This document shows positions 9,012-17,781 of a stretch of DNA of 64,000 nucleotides, in pieces. The notes beneath the pieces were generated by a model. It ran no database searches and was not told the origin of the DNA. It worked only from the letters and a program-made list of their open reading frames with translations. The stretch lies in the NCBI RefSeq assembly GCF_000969825.1, contig NZ_KQ033919.1, positions 705,958-769,957 on the forward strand. The letters run 5' to 3'. Position 1 is the first letter of the stretch; each line of letters opens with the position of its first letter. The DNA is from Parabacteroides gordonii MS-1 = DSM 23371 (GTDB lineage Bacteria; Bacteroidota; Bacteroidia; Bacteroidales; Tannerellaceae). A program made the translations under genes and the position numbers.

Positions 9012-10031
9012 ATGAATAACGTATTTGTATATTGTGAGATTGAAGGCACAACCGTTGCCGATGTAAGTCTCGAACTTCTGACCAAAGGTCGCAAGTTAGC
9101 GAATCAGTTAGGCTGCCAGCTGGAAGCAATTGTTGCCGGTAGCGGCCTCGAAGGTATAGAAAGCCAGGTGTTGCCTTACGGTGTCGACAAACTGCATGTG
9201 TTCGATGCACCGGGCTTGTTCCCTTACACATCCCTGCCCCACTCTTCCGTACTGATCAACCTGTTCAAGGAAGAAAAACCCCAGATCTGCCTGATGGGTG
9301 CTACCGTTATCGGTCGCGACCTGGGTCCTCGTGTATCATCTGCACTGACCAGCGGTCTGACAGCCGACTGTACTTCCCTAGAAATCGGCCCTCACGAAGA
9401 TAAACGGGCAGGTATCACTTACGAAAACCTGTTGTATCAGATCCGTCCGGCATTCGGCGGTAACATCGTTGCCACCATCATCAACCCCGAACACCGTCCC
9501 CAGATGGCTACCGTTCGCGAAGGTGTGATGAAGAAAGAGATCCTGGACGCCAATTATAAAGGCGAAGTGATCAAACACGACGTTGCTAAATTTGTTCCTG
9601 AAACGGATTATGTAGTAAAGGTGATCGACCGTCACGTAGAAAAGGCAAAACACAACCTGAAAGGCTCTCCGATCGTCATAGCCGGCGGTTACGGAATGGG
9701 TTCGAGGGAAGGATTCGACAAATTGTTCGAACTGGCTAAAGAACTTCACGCCGAAGTAGGTGCCAGCCGTGCAGCCGTCGATGCCGGTTTCTGCGATCAC
9801 GACCGTCAGATCGGCCAGACAGGTGTAACAGTTCGTCCGAAATTATATATCGCTTGCGGTATCTCCGGACAGATACAGCACATTGCAGGTATGCAGGATG
9901 CAGGTATCATCATCTCTATCAACAACGACGAGAACGCTCCGATCAACACGATCGCCGACTATGTTATCAACGGCACAGTTGAAGAAGTGATCCCGAAGAT
10001 GATTAAATATTACAAACAGAACAGCAAGTAA
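9012..10031 (+). CDS. etfA: Electron transfer flavoprotein subunit alpha
   Basis: A 339-residue alpha subunit. The C-terminal FAD domain shows the canonical run: GASRAAVDAGFCDHDRQIGQ, then LYIACGISGQIQHIAGM, then ININNDENAPI-like residues (seen here as SINNDENAPINTIADY). The gene starts 4 bp after etfB and ends 4 bp before the dehydrogenase gene, so the three are one translationally close operon. The product forms the EtfAB heterodimer that shuttles electrons between the acyl-CoA dehydrogenase and another redox partner in the cytoplasm. Confidence 0.95.
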   Translation: MNNVFVYCEIEGTTVADVSLELLTKGRKLANQLGCQLEAIVAGSGLEGIESQVLPYGVDKLHVFDAPGLFPYTSLPHSSVLINLFKEEKPQICLMGATVIGRDLGPRVSSALTSGLTADCTSLEIGPHEDKRAGITYENLLYQIRPAFGGNIVATIINPEHRPQMATVREGVMKKEILDANYKGEVIKHDVAKFVPETDYVVKVIDRHVEKAKHNLKGSPIVIAGGYGMGSREGFDKLFELAKELHAEVGASRAAVDAGFCDHDRQIGQTGVTVRPKLYIACGISGQIQHIAGMQDAGIIISINNDENAPINTIADYVINGTVEEVIPKMIKYYKQNSK

Positions 10032-10035
10032 AGAG

Positions 10036-11742
10036 ATGGCAAATTATTATACAGACATACCGGAACTCAAGTATCACTTGAACAATCCGATGATGGAACG
10101 TATTTGCGAACTGAAAGAACGCAATTACAGAGATAAAGAAGAGTTCGACTATGCACCGCAGGATTATGCCGATGCAATGGATTCATTCGATAAAGTGCTT
10201 GAAATCACCGGAGAGATCACCGGAGAGATCATCGCCCCCAACGCCGAAGGTGTTGACGAAGAAGGCCCTCACTGCGCTAACGGACGTGTGGAATATGCTT
10301 CCGGAACAAAACAGAACCTGGATGCCATGGTGAAAGCCGGCCTGAACGGTATGACCATGCCGCGTCGTTTCGGTGGTTTAAACTTCCCGATCACTCCGTA
10401 CACCATGTGTGCCGAAATCGTTTCTGCCGCCGATGCCGGATTCGGTAACATCTGGTCGCTTCAGGATTGTATTGAAACATTATATGAATTCGGTAACGAA
10501 GACCAGCACAACCGTTTCATCCCGCGTATCTGCGCCGGAGAAACCATGTCTATGGACTTGACTGAGCCGGATGCCGGTTCTGACTTGCAGTCCGTTATGC
10601 TGAAAGCGACTTTCGACGAAAAAGAAAACTGCTGGCTCCTGAACGGTGTAAAACGATTTATCACCAATGGGGATGCAGACCTTCACCTGGTACTGGCCCG
10701 TTCGGAAGAGGGGACGAAAGACGGACGTGGTTTGTCTATGTTCATCTATGACAAGAGACAGGGTGGTGTAGATGTTCGCCGCATTGAAAACAAGTTGGGT
10801 ATCCACGGGTCTCCTACTTGCGAATTAGTTTACAAGAATGCAAAAGCAGAACTTTGCGGCGACCGTAAATTAGGCTTGATCAAATATGTAATGGCGTTGA
10901 TGAACGGTGCCCGCCTGGGTATCGCTGCACAGTCTGTCGGTTTGAGCCAGGCTGCCTACAATGAAGGAATAGCTTATGCCAAAGAACGTAAACAGTTCGG
11001 CAAAGCGATCATTGACTTCCCGGCAGTTTACGATATGCTGTCTATCATGAAAGCGAAACTGGATGCCGGTCGTGCACTATTGTATCAGACTTCACGCTAT
11101 GTGGATATTTACAAAGCGCTGGATGATATTTCACACGAGCGTAAACTGACTCCGGAAGAACGTCAGGAACAGAAGAAATATGCTAAATTGGCCGATGCAC
11201 TCACTCCGTTGGCAAAGGGTATGAACTCGGAATATGCCAACCAGAATGCATACGACTGTATCCAGATTCACGGCGGATCAGGTTTCATGTTGGAATATGC
11301 TTGCCAGCGTATCTATCGTGATGCCCGTATCACATCCATCTATGAAGGTACGACACAGTTGCAGACAGTTGCCGCTATCCGTTATGTAACAAACGGTTCT
11401 TACCTGGCGATGATCCGCGAATTTGAAGCTATCCCCTGTTCTGCCGAAATGGAACCGCTGAAAGCAAGACTGGTAGAAATGGCTAACAAGCTGGAAGCTT
11501 GCATGAATAAGGTGAAGGAAGCACAAAATCAGGAATTACTTGACTTCGTTGCCCGCCGCCTGATGGAAATAGCAGCAGACTGTATCATGGCTCACCTGTT
11601 GATCCAGGATGCAACCAAAGCACCCGAATTATTCAGCAAATCAGCCGTTGTATACTTGAACTATGCAGAAGCCGAAGTAGAAAAACACAACAGCTTCATC
11701 AACAAGTTCAACGCTGACGAATTAGCAAACTACAGACAATAA
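10036..11742 (+). CDS. Acyl-CoA dehydrogenase (ETF-linked, butyryl-CoA dehydrogenase-like)
   Basis: A 568-residue flavoprotein of the acyl-CoA dehydrogenase family: N-terminal helical domain, middle beta domain (SMDLTEPDAGSDL and VKRFITNGDAD), and C-terminal helical domain (ERKQFGKAI, QIHGGSGF, IYEGTTQLQ). Glu437 in IYEGTT aligns with the catalytic base of short-chain dehydrogenases. An extra C-terminal extension of about 100 residues makes it longer than the classic ~380-residue enzymes, like the larger anaerobic/Bacteroidota type. It interconverts acyl-CoA and enoyl-CoA with EtfAB as redox partner. The chain length used is not evident; a role in butyrate or branched-chain acid metabolism is possible. 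Confidence 0.9.
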   Translation: MANYYTDIPELKYHLNNPMMERICELKERNYRDKEEFDYAPQDYADAMDSFDKVLEITGEITGEIIAPNAEGVDEEGPHCANGRVEYASGTKQNLDAMVKAGLNGMTMPRRFGGLNFPITPYTMCAEIVSAADAGFGNIWSLQDCIETLYEFGNEDQHNRFIPRICAGETMSMDLTEPDAGSDLQSVMLKATFDEKENCWLLNGVKRFITNGDADLHLVLARSEEGTKDGRGLSMFIYDKRQGGVDVRRIENKLGIHGSPTCELVYKNAKAELCGDRKLGLIKYVMALMNGARLGIAAQSVGLSQAAYNEGIAYAKERKQFGKAIIDFPAVYDMLSIMKAKLDAGRALLYQTSRYVDIYKALDDISHERKLTPEERQEQKKYAKLADALTPLAKGMNSEYANQNAYDCIQIHGGSGFMLEYACQRIYRDARITSIYEGTTQLQTVAAIRYVTNGSYLAMIREFEAIPCSAEMEPLKARLVEMANKLEACMNKVKEAQNQELLDFVARRLMEIAADCIMAHLLIQDATKAPELFSKSAVVYLNYAEAEVEKHNSFINKFNADELANYRQ

Positions 11743-11762
11743 TAAGTATTGCCTCTCCATAA

Positions 11763-11794
11763 AAAAGCCGGATATCCTTTGATATTCGGCTTTT
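11763..11794. terminator. Bidirectional terminator between acyl-CoA dehydrogenase and MATE genes
   Basis: Stem AAAAGCCGGATATC (11763-11776) pairs with GATATTCGGCTTTT (11781-11794), with one G-U pair, an A tract on the left and T tract on the right. It separates two convergent genes. Confidence 0.88.
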
Positions 11795-11800
11795 ATTTTA

Positions 11801-13081
11801 TTATCGACGATGCCATAACGCCCATTGCATAAGACCTCTTAATGATAAATATACCAGAAATGCCATCCATAAGGCATGGTTCCCCATTGAGGCATAAAAG
11901 ATATAATAGATCAGGAAGAACATTCCTGAAGCCACCAGCATAGAATAAAGCATCAAACGGGTTGCGGTGGCACCGATCAAGATGCCGTCCCAGAGGAAAG
12001 CGGCAAATCCAGCCAGGGGAACGGCCAATACCCAATAATAATAGGTTCCCGCCGCCTCGATAACAATCGTGTCATTCGTCAGCAATCCCAGGAAGCCCTG
12101 TCCTCCCATCATGTATAGGATGGTAAATGCTAACGACAATCCCCAGCCCCAACGGAACAACAGGCGGATCATCCTTTGCAATCCGTTCCGGTTCTGGGCT
12201 CCGACATAACGTCCCGTCATTGCTTCACCGGCATAGGCAAAGCCGTCCATGATATAAGAGAACAAAGTGAATAACTGCATCAATAAGGTATTGACTGCCA
12301 GCACCACATCCCCCTGTCGGGCACCCGTCGACGTAAAAAAGGTAGTGACAGCCACCAAGCACAAAGTACGGAAAAAGATATCGCTGTTCACCTCGAAGAA
12401 CCTGCGCATAGCCGTCCTCCCCACGATCTCACTCCACCGGAAAGCAATCTTCAACCTGCCATAATATCGTAACCAAAGCAATAAAGCCATGAACAATCCT
12501 GCATACTGGGCAATCAACGTCCCTAGAGCCACCCCTGTAATCTTCATGTCCAACAGGAACACAAACGCCAGACTCGCCACGATATTCACCACATTCTGCG
12601 TGATCGCTATAAACATCGGGAAACGGGAATTCTGCATCCCGATAAACCAGCCGGCAAACCCATACAGTCCTAACACAGCGGGAGCCCCCCAGACACAAAT
12701 ATTGAAATAAACCGTAGCCAACTGCCGTACCTCCGGTGTTGCATCGATCAGATGGAAAGCGACCGCCCGGATCGGATATTGCAGCAACAGCAGACAGAAA
12801 GCAACAAAGCCCCCTACCGCCACCGCCCGCAACAAAACCCGCGTCACTTCTTCCAGGTCACGCCGCCCGAAAGCCTGCGAAGTCATACCACTCGTCCCCA
12901 TCCGCAGGAATCCGAACAGCCAGTAAATGATATTGAACAACATTCCCCCTACCGCGATCGCCCCGATATAAGCCGCCGATCCTAAATGACCTACAATAGC
13001 GACATCGATCAGCCCCAATAAAGGAACGGTTATATTTGAAACGATAGAAGGTATTGCTAATTGAAGTATCTTTTTATTCAT
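11801..13081 (-). CDS. MATE family efflux transporter (DinF-like)
   Basis: A 426-residue membrane protein with about 12 hydrophobic helices and two repeated halves. MATE hallmarks include an N-terminal IPSIVSNITVPLLGLID helix and the GTSGMTSQAFGRRD loop in the first half, mirrored by GEAMTGRYVGAQN in the second. Such proteins export cationic drugs or metabolites using proton or sodium gradients. The DinF-like subgroup is the closest resemblance by eye. It is monocistronic, with its own promoter upstream and a shared terminator downstream. Confidence 0.9.
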   Translation of the reverse strand: MNKKILQLAIPSIVSNITVPLLGLIDVAIVGHLGSAAYIGAIAVGGMLFNIIYWLFGFLRMGTSGMTSQAFGRRDLEEVTRVLLRAVAVGGFVAFCLLLLQYPIRAVAFHLIDATPEVRQLATVYFNICVWGAPAVLGLYGFAGWFIGMQNSRFPMFIAITQNVVNIVASLAFVFLLDMKITGVALGTLIAQYAGLFMALLLWLRYYGRLKIAFRWSEIVGRTAMRRFFEVNSDIFFRTLCLVAVTTFFTSTGARQGDVVLAVNTLLMQLFTLFSYIMDGFAYAGEAMTGRYVGAQNRNGLQRMIRLLFRWGWGLSLAFTILYMMGGQGFLGLLTNDTIVIEAAGTYYYWVLAVPLAGFAAFLWDGILIGATATRLMLYSMLVASGMFFLIYYIFYASMGNHALWMAFLVYLSLRGLMQWALWHRR

Positions 13082-13099
13082 TCTATTTTATTTTACCTG

Positions 13100-13131
13100 C
13101 AAAAATAGCCTTATTTTACAGTCTTGCACAA
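13100..13131 (-). promoter_or_regulatory. Promoter of the MATE gene
   Basis: Read on the minus strand: TTG (13131-13129), 21-nt spacer, TATTTTTG (13107-13100), matching the Bacteroidota -33/-7 consensus, about 20 bp before the start codon. Confidence 0.6.
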
Positions 13132-13177
13132 TTTTAGCAGCTAAGACATCGTTAATCATAAAATAAACCCGATTACC

Positions 13178-13542
13178 ATGTTCCTGAAAGCTCTCATCTG
13201 AAGTTTATTACACAATAAATGGATCACATTTATTCATGTTGGAGGACTAGCGATCTCCTTTACCTTTATCCTCTTACTCTCCTTTTATGTAAGAACTGAA
13301 TCGAGTGTGGATAAGTTTCATGAACAGGAGGAAAATATCTACCAGATAATACCTGCGCCTTCTCCTCTCCTTTCGCCGACTATGTGAAAGAACATGTTGC
13401 CGGAATCAAAGCATATACCCATATAAAACTGCTGAGGTTACCATACAGTTTTTTGAAATTGGAGAAAAGTATCAATAGTAGCGACAACCATATCAGCCTA
13501 TTTCTGGATGAAGTCGAGTGTATGGACAAGACTAGGCTATAA
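13178..13542 (+). pseudogene. Remnant of an FtsX/MacB-type ABC permease
   Basis: From an ATG at 13178 the frame is stopped at once (TGA at 13199) but continues with permease-like sequence: NKWITFIHVGGLAISFTFIL, then LSFYVRTESSVDKF and EENIYQI, the classic opening of MacB-PCD/FtsX permeases in Bacteroidota. A frameshift near 13375 moves the homology to ADYVKEHVAGIKAYT, and it ends near 13542. Only the N-terminal ~115 residues survive of a protein normally 400-800 long. It marks a decayed ABC transporter next to the AT-rich vWA gene. Confidence 0.75.
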
Positions 13543-13677
13543 AAAAACGTCCTATAAACTTTTTGATATTAAAACAGATACTATCTTCTTATTCTGTAAA
13601 ATATTTTATATATTGCATCGACAAATAGAAATTAACCTTAAACTCGCTACAAAAGCAGTTTTTTAATAATAACATGT

Positions 13678-14949
13678 ATGACTAAGAGTATTATTGAAAT
13701 TCTCATTGATTATTCCGGGAGCATGGGATACATGGAAGGTACAGAGCATGAAAATAAGTTTTTAATAGATGGAAAAACTCGCTTTTATCTTGCAGAACAA
13801 ATGATACAGAAGCATATATTTCCAACTATTGATTATGTGGAAAAAATTGTAATTCGTTTGTTTCGTGGAGCAACAAATAAAATAGAAATCAATACAATCT
13901 ACGAAGGAGAGCTTAATTTCGGTAAGTTATGCTCTCTTATCTCTAAAATAGACAATCCTTCACCTGGTGGTACTCCTATTTCTGCCGCATTAAATGAAGC
14001 TAAACAGAATTTGACTAAATTTTCAAATTATGACAGAAAAATTCTTTTAATTACTGATGGTGAAGAAACTGACGACTCCAGTTATATCACTGAAGCTCAA
14101 TCAATTGCTCAACTGCCTGGTACCCCATGCAAAATATATGTAATAGGTCTTGACCAAAATGAAGAGATGGAACGTAAAGCCAAAAGTATCGCTACGGGTG
14201 GATATTTCAATATCAAATCTCAATATTTTGAGAACAAAATACTGCAAGACTTTTTGGTAACGTTAAAACTATCTCTCTTACAGGACAGTAAGGAAATATT
14301 GCAACAATCAGATGATAGATTAACTAAAGAAAACATCCAAATAATAGACACCAAGATAGCAAAGACGATTACAGAGAATGATGCATCTACAACTGAACTG
14401 ATTGATAATATTCAAACCCAAATAGATAAAACCAAAGCTATCTTATCTGAATTAGAAGTCATAAAAGAACAACTTCGGATAAAACAATTATTAAGTAGTG
14501 GAGTTGACTCAACAACTCTAACTATCGACGATGATTATTCCGAAGATATAAAAATCAAGAGTGAGACTATATTATATGAACACCTTTGCAAACAATATGG
14601 TAAGGATTCCGTTATATGGTTAAATCATCATCAAGAATCATATCTACATCATGACTTTGAAATACACGATGATTTTGGAGACATCGTTAAAATTATAGAA
14701 TGCAAAGGTACTCCAAAATGCAAACCTACATTTTACATGACAGCTAACGAATGGAACTATTTCCTATTACATCAACAAGAATACCAATTATATAGAATAT
14801 TTGAATTAGATACCACTCCTCAAATATATTGCATAGAAAATCTATTGAACGCGATACTTGAAAGAAAAGTAGTACCTTATTTGACTAGGCCAGAAATTTT
14901 AAAAGAAAATAGAGTATACTTAACAATTTTAAAATTCAAATTTGGTTAA
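13678..14949 (+). CDS. Orphan vWA domain / coiled-coil / DUF3883-like protein
   Basis: A 423-residue protein with three parts. Residues 1-200 form a von Willebrand factor A domain with a full metal-binding MIDAS (D11-x-S13-x-S15, T99 in GGTP, D127 in ITDGEE). Residues about 205-268 are charged and likely coiled coil. Residues about 295-380 resemble DUF3883 (plant NO VEIN C-terminal-like), with D326 and E341-x-K343 spaced as in PD-(D/E)XK nuclease folds and an EWNYFLLHQQEYQLYRIFEL tail. No signal peptide, so cytoplasmic. The gene is clearly more AT-rich than its neighbours and has no partner gene, which points to horizontal acquisition. DUF3883 domains are common in antiphage and restriction proteins; a defence role is an inference. 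Confidence 0.7.
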   Translation: MTKSIIEILIDYSGSMGYMEGTEHENKFLIDGKTRFYLAEQMIQKHIFPTIDYVEKIVIRLFRGATNKIEINTIYEGELNFGKLCSLISKIDNPSPGGTPISAALNEAKQNLTKFSNYDRKILLITDGEETDDSSYITEAQSIAQLPGTPCKIYVIGLDQNEEMERKAKSIATGGYFNIKSQYFENKILQDFLVTLKLSLLQDSKEILQQSDDRLTKENIQIIDTKIAKTITENDASTTELIDNIQTQIDKTKAILSELEVIKEQLRIKQLLSSGVDSTTLTIDDDYSEDIKIKSETILYEHLCKQYGKDSVIWLNHHQESYLHHDFEIHDDFGDIVKIIECKGTPKCKPTFYMTANEWNYFLLHQQEYQLYRIFELDTTPQIYCIENLLNAILERKVVPYLTRPEILKENRVYLTILKFKFG

Positions 14950-15448
14950 TATCTCTATGCAAATTTATCTTTCTCTATAATACCGCCAAAAATCTAAAAT
15001 AGACTTTGTATCGTTCCCTAACCGCATGATCTAAAGCTCAAGCCATCGAAACCTATGTCTCCCCCCATGGGCACCGTCAGACTGAAAAAGCCTAGGACAT
15101 CTTTATCCTTCTCCCGATAACGGGGCAACGGAGGATAACAATGAGACTCCCGCTGTCGAATGATCCGGCTTATTCATTGGCTTCTTACTCTCTCCGGTCA
15201 TTCCGGAGGCATTACAAATATACGGCTGAAATTCATCTGTAGTATACTTTCCCTAATCATGCCATACCCCTGCCTGTTTACCCTAGCCGGAAGCACCAAA
15301 TACAGATGCAAAGGATTCACTTAATACGGATGCCCCTGTCAAATGCTCATGCTATGTTTGAATTTTGAAAGCTTCTTCATCCTTCCGGACATGAGCTATA
15401 AAGATATTTCTATCTACCAGTTCTTTCATACACAAAGTTTTCTTATTT
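14950..15448. other. Non-coding gap with no recognisable gene
   Basis: About 500 bp between the vWA gene and the left mirror flank of the VapE-like gene. All frames are interrupted and I recognise no protein homology. It may be decayed coding DNA, since its composition is less AT-rich than the vWA gene, but I cannot show that. Confidence 0.4.
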
Positions 15449-15550
15449 TATTTGCCATTTGCAATATTAAACCTTACAAAGCTATATTACAACATCTTAC
15501 AGCATTGCAAACACTATTTTCATTTGCAATGCCGTTTGCCATTTGCCATA
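15449..15550. repeat. Left mirror flank of the VapE-like gene
   Basis: A ~102-bp block, inverted relative to 17655-17756. Its outer 20 bp (15449-15468, core TTTGCCATTTGCAATA) matches the complement of 17737-17756 perfectly; its inner 29 bp (15522-15550) matches the complement of 17655-17683 at 27 of 29 positions. The spacing between outer and inner parts is identical (53 bp) on both sides, and a shared CATTGCAAA lies in the middle. It ends 2 bp from the stop codon of the enclosed gene. Confidence 0.8.
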
Positions 15551-15552
15551 CA

Positions 15553-17625
15553 TCATTTATTCCTGACAACCAAATAACACGTACCTCTCATCGTACGGCG
15601 CGACGGGATCTTATTCTTTTGAAGCAAGCGCCCGAAGTATGTCAACCGTTTAGTTCCCAACCTTATACCACTTTCATCTTGCAGATATTGAAGTATTTCG
15701 AGAGCAAAAAGTTCCTCATATTCCTCGCCCGGCAATGGTGCGCGGAAGTTTTGCAGGAATAATTGTTCCTCTATCGGTATCTGCTGGAACACATCATTGT
15801 TACGAGTGGTAGAAGATTCTTCTTCGGACGTAAACCAATAGCGTTCGCCTGCCTTTAAAGCCGATACTGCCTGCGCATAAAGCTGTTCATAATTAACCGA
15901 TACAGAATTATCTGCTGTCCCGGTTATCCCGATACATATAAAACGGCGGCTACCGGTCGGATCGGTCAGCAAGTCATAATTATTACAAGTGGCAATGAAA
16001 GAAGCATACCGGTGCAACGCCTGAATGCTCCGTTTATAAGGTTGGCGGGCATTGACTACCGGCTTTTGAAGGACATTCTTTAAAAAACTCTGATACGCGG
16101 CACTTACCGAATCGAACTCATCGATATTGATCAACGCAAAACGGGTAAGCAGCAATTCTGCATCCCGTTTATTGCTGAAATCGATACTATCCGTATAATA
16201 CATACGTAGCGAAGGGGGCAGCAGATTCCGGCACCAGGTCGATTTGCCGCATCCCTGAGGGCCGACCAGCAAAGGCAACGAACTATTGGCATGCAAATGA
16301 TCCCGCCGGTACCAATGAGCGACCATGCTCAGGAACCAGATATAAAACAAATCGCGCCAGGCAGTATTATCTGTTGGCAACGTATCGGCCAACGTACGGA
16401 TATGGTCTTCCCCGTCCCATGCCGGCAAATTTTCCAGATAATCTTCCAACGGATAGAAAACCGGTACCCTGTCGGAATACACATACCGCTTCACATCACG
16501 ATCCCAAAGTGCCAATCCTTCAGCCTGTGCATTCAGTCCGATACTGTTCAGAACCGTCTCCGTCACAGGAGCAAAACAGATATAATATGAACCTCTTGCC
16601 CGAAACTCCACTTCGCCGGCCAGCATATTCCGCCTGAACTCATAACGCCGTTTCATAAACTCATCCGTCTTTACAGACAATAATTGCTCGGGAGGCATCA
16701 CCGGTTTCTTTCCAAAATTCTTCGAAAGCTGGTACACCGTATGAATGGTCTCCCGGATCTCCTCTTCAAACAGTTCCAGATGCTGGTATATCCTTGTCCA
16801 GCGAACCGCATCCTCCTCCGGTATCCCGGACTGGAAACAATTTTCAGCCAGCTTTGTCAGGAAAGGCCTGACCTCTTTTCCGTCATCCAAACCTCCCGTT
16901 TTCTCCAATGCATCCAGCATACAGGCATTATAAAAACGGGAAATGATACGGCTGCGGTCGAATCCGGGCATCATACGTAAAAGCGGATCTTCTTCTTTCG
17001 ATACGATTTCCCGGTATGTCGGTTCGTCCGGCATCTGTGTCGGTTGTTCCTGAACCAACGCAACAGCCGAAAAATTATAATATAAATCAGGATCGAAGGA
17101 ATAGCGGCATCCCCGCTCCAAAGAGGGAGCCTTTATCTCTATATCGCATTGCAGCTGAGCCTGATAATAGGCAACGGCACGCCGATAGGCTACCGCATGA
17201 AACAATTCCGCCTGCTCCCTGTCCCGTGGCAATGTTCTGTCAGGCAAAACAAACGGTACCAATATTTTTACACTCTTTCCGCTGGAACCGATAAAAGCAG
17301 CTAGTGTCTGAGGGGCTTGTGAAGCTAATTCTCTTATTCTCGCCACCTCTTCCTTATTCGCCAGATTTCCGACCTCCACCAGAACCAGTCCGTTATACGA
17401 CCGAAACTCGACCTTTTTATCTCTTTTCCCGAATAATGCGGAAAAACACAACGCCGGAAGATCTGTTGCATGTATGCTTTTATCACCAGGCATCGAACAA
17501 GCCAGGAGCTCCCTGTATTCATTCACCACCTTACGATACTCGCCGCTACGCATACCGCATAAAACAACGTGCAACGCCATATTTTTAAAGGTTTTACCCC
17601 CATTCTTTGTTTGTGTAATGTACAT
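15553..17625 (-). CDS. VirE-N/BT4734-like and VapE-like P-loop protein (predicted primase-helicase type)
   Basis: A 690-residue protein from the ATG at 17625; the open frame extends to a TTG at 17700, but the N-terminus MYITQTKNGGKTF fits the family. Residues about 1-200 resemble the BT4734/BF3469 (VirE N-terminal) domain, with NGLVLVEVGNL and FIGSSGKSVKILVPF. Residues about 395-600 resemble VapE-type ATPases: Walker A GPQGCGKST (455-463), Walker B ALINIDEFD, then FIATCNNYDLL and GSRRFI. Such proteins occur in phage-like and mobile elements as replication helicases. It lies downstream of an HU-HIG gene in the same direction, a common Bacteroidota pairing of unknown role. The gene is framed by near-perfect mirror-image flanks. 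Confidence 0.82.
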   Translation of the reverse strand: MYITQTKNGGKTFKNMALHVVLCGMRSGEYRKVVNEYRELLACSMPGDKSIHATDLPALCFSALFGKRDKKVEFRSYNGLVLVEVGNLANKEEVARIRELASQAPQTLAAFIGSSGKSVKILVPFVLPDRTLPRDREQAELFHAVAYRRAVAYYQAQLQCDIEIKAPSLERGCRYSFDPDLYYNFSAVALVQEQPTQMPDEPTYREIVSKEEDPLLRMMPGFDRSRIISRFYNACMLDALEKTGGLDDGKEVRPFLTKLAENCFQSGIPEEDAVRWTRIYQHLELFEEEIRETIHTVYQLSKNFGKKPVMPPEQLLSVKTDEFMKRRYEFRRNMLAGEVEFRARGSYYICFAPVTETVLNSIGLNAQAEGLALWDRDVKRYVYSDRVPVFYPLEDYLENLPAWDGEDHIRTLADTLPTDNTAWRDLFYIWFLSMVAHWYRRDHLHANSSLPLLVGPQGCGKSTWCRNLLPPSLRMYYTDSIDFSNKRDAELLLTRFALINIDEFDSVSAAYQSFLKNVLQKPVVNARQPYKRSIQALHRYASFIATCNNYDLLTDPTGSRRFICIGITGTADNSVSVNYEQLYAQAVSALKAGERYWFTSEEESSTTRNNDVFQQIPIEEQLFLQNFRAPLPGEEYEELFALEILQYLQDESGIRLGTKRLTYFGRLLQKNKIPSRRTMRGTCYLVVRNK

Positions 17626-17654
17626 AGTATATTTTATTTTCACCCCTCTTATGA

Positions 17655-17756
17655 TATGACAAATGGCAAACGCCATTGCAAATAAAAAAGGTATTTGCAA
17701 TGGTTTAAATTTCTATTATACAATATATTGCAGGACAATATTGCAAATGGCAAATA
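17655..17756. repeat. Right mirror flank of the VapE-like gene
   Basis: The inverted counterpart of 15449-15550: inner 29 bp at 17655-17683, outer 20 bp at 17737-17756, same 53-bp spacing. It occupies the leader between the HU-HIG gene and the VapE-like start codon, and contains four clustered copies of TTGCAA/TTGCAAATGGCAAA-like words that resemble iterons. Confidence 0.8.
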
Positions 17757-17781
17757 CTTTCCTGAAACTTTATGTACAACC

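Noticed and set aside
15343-15762. 139-residue plus-strand ORF
   Set aside because: It overlaps the left mirror flank and the end of the VapE-like gene and shows no homology.
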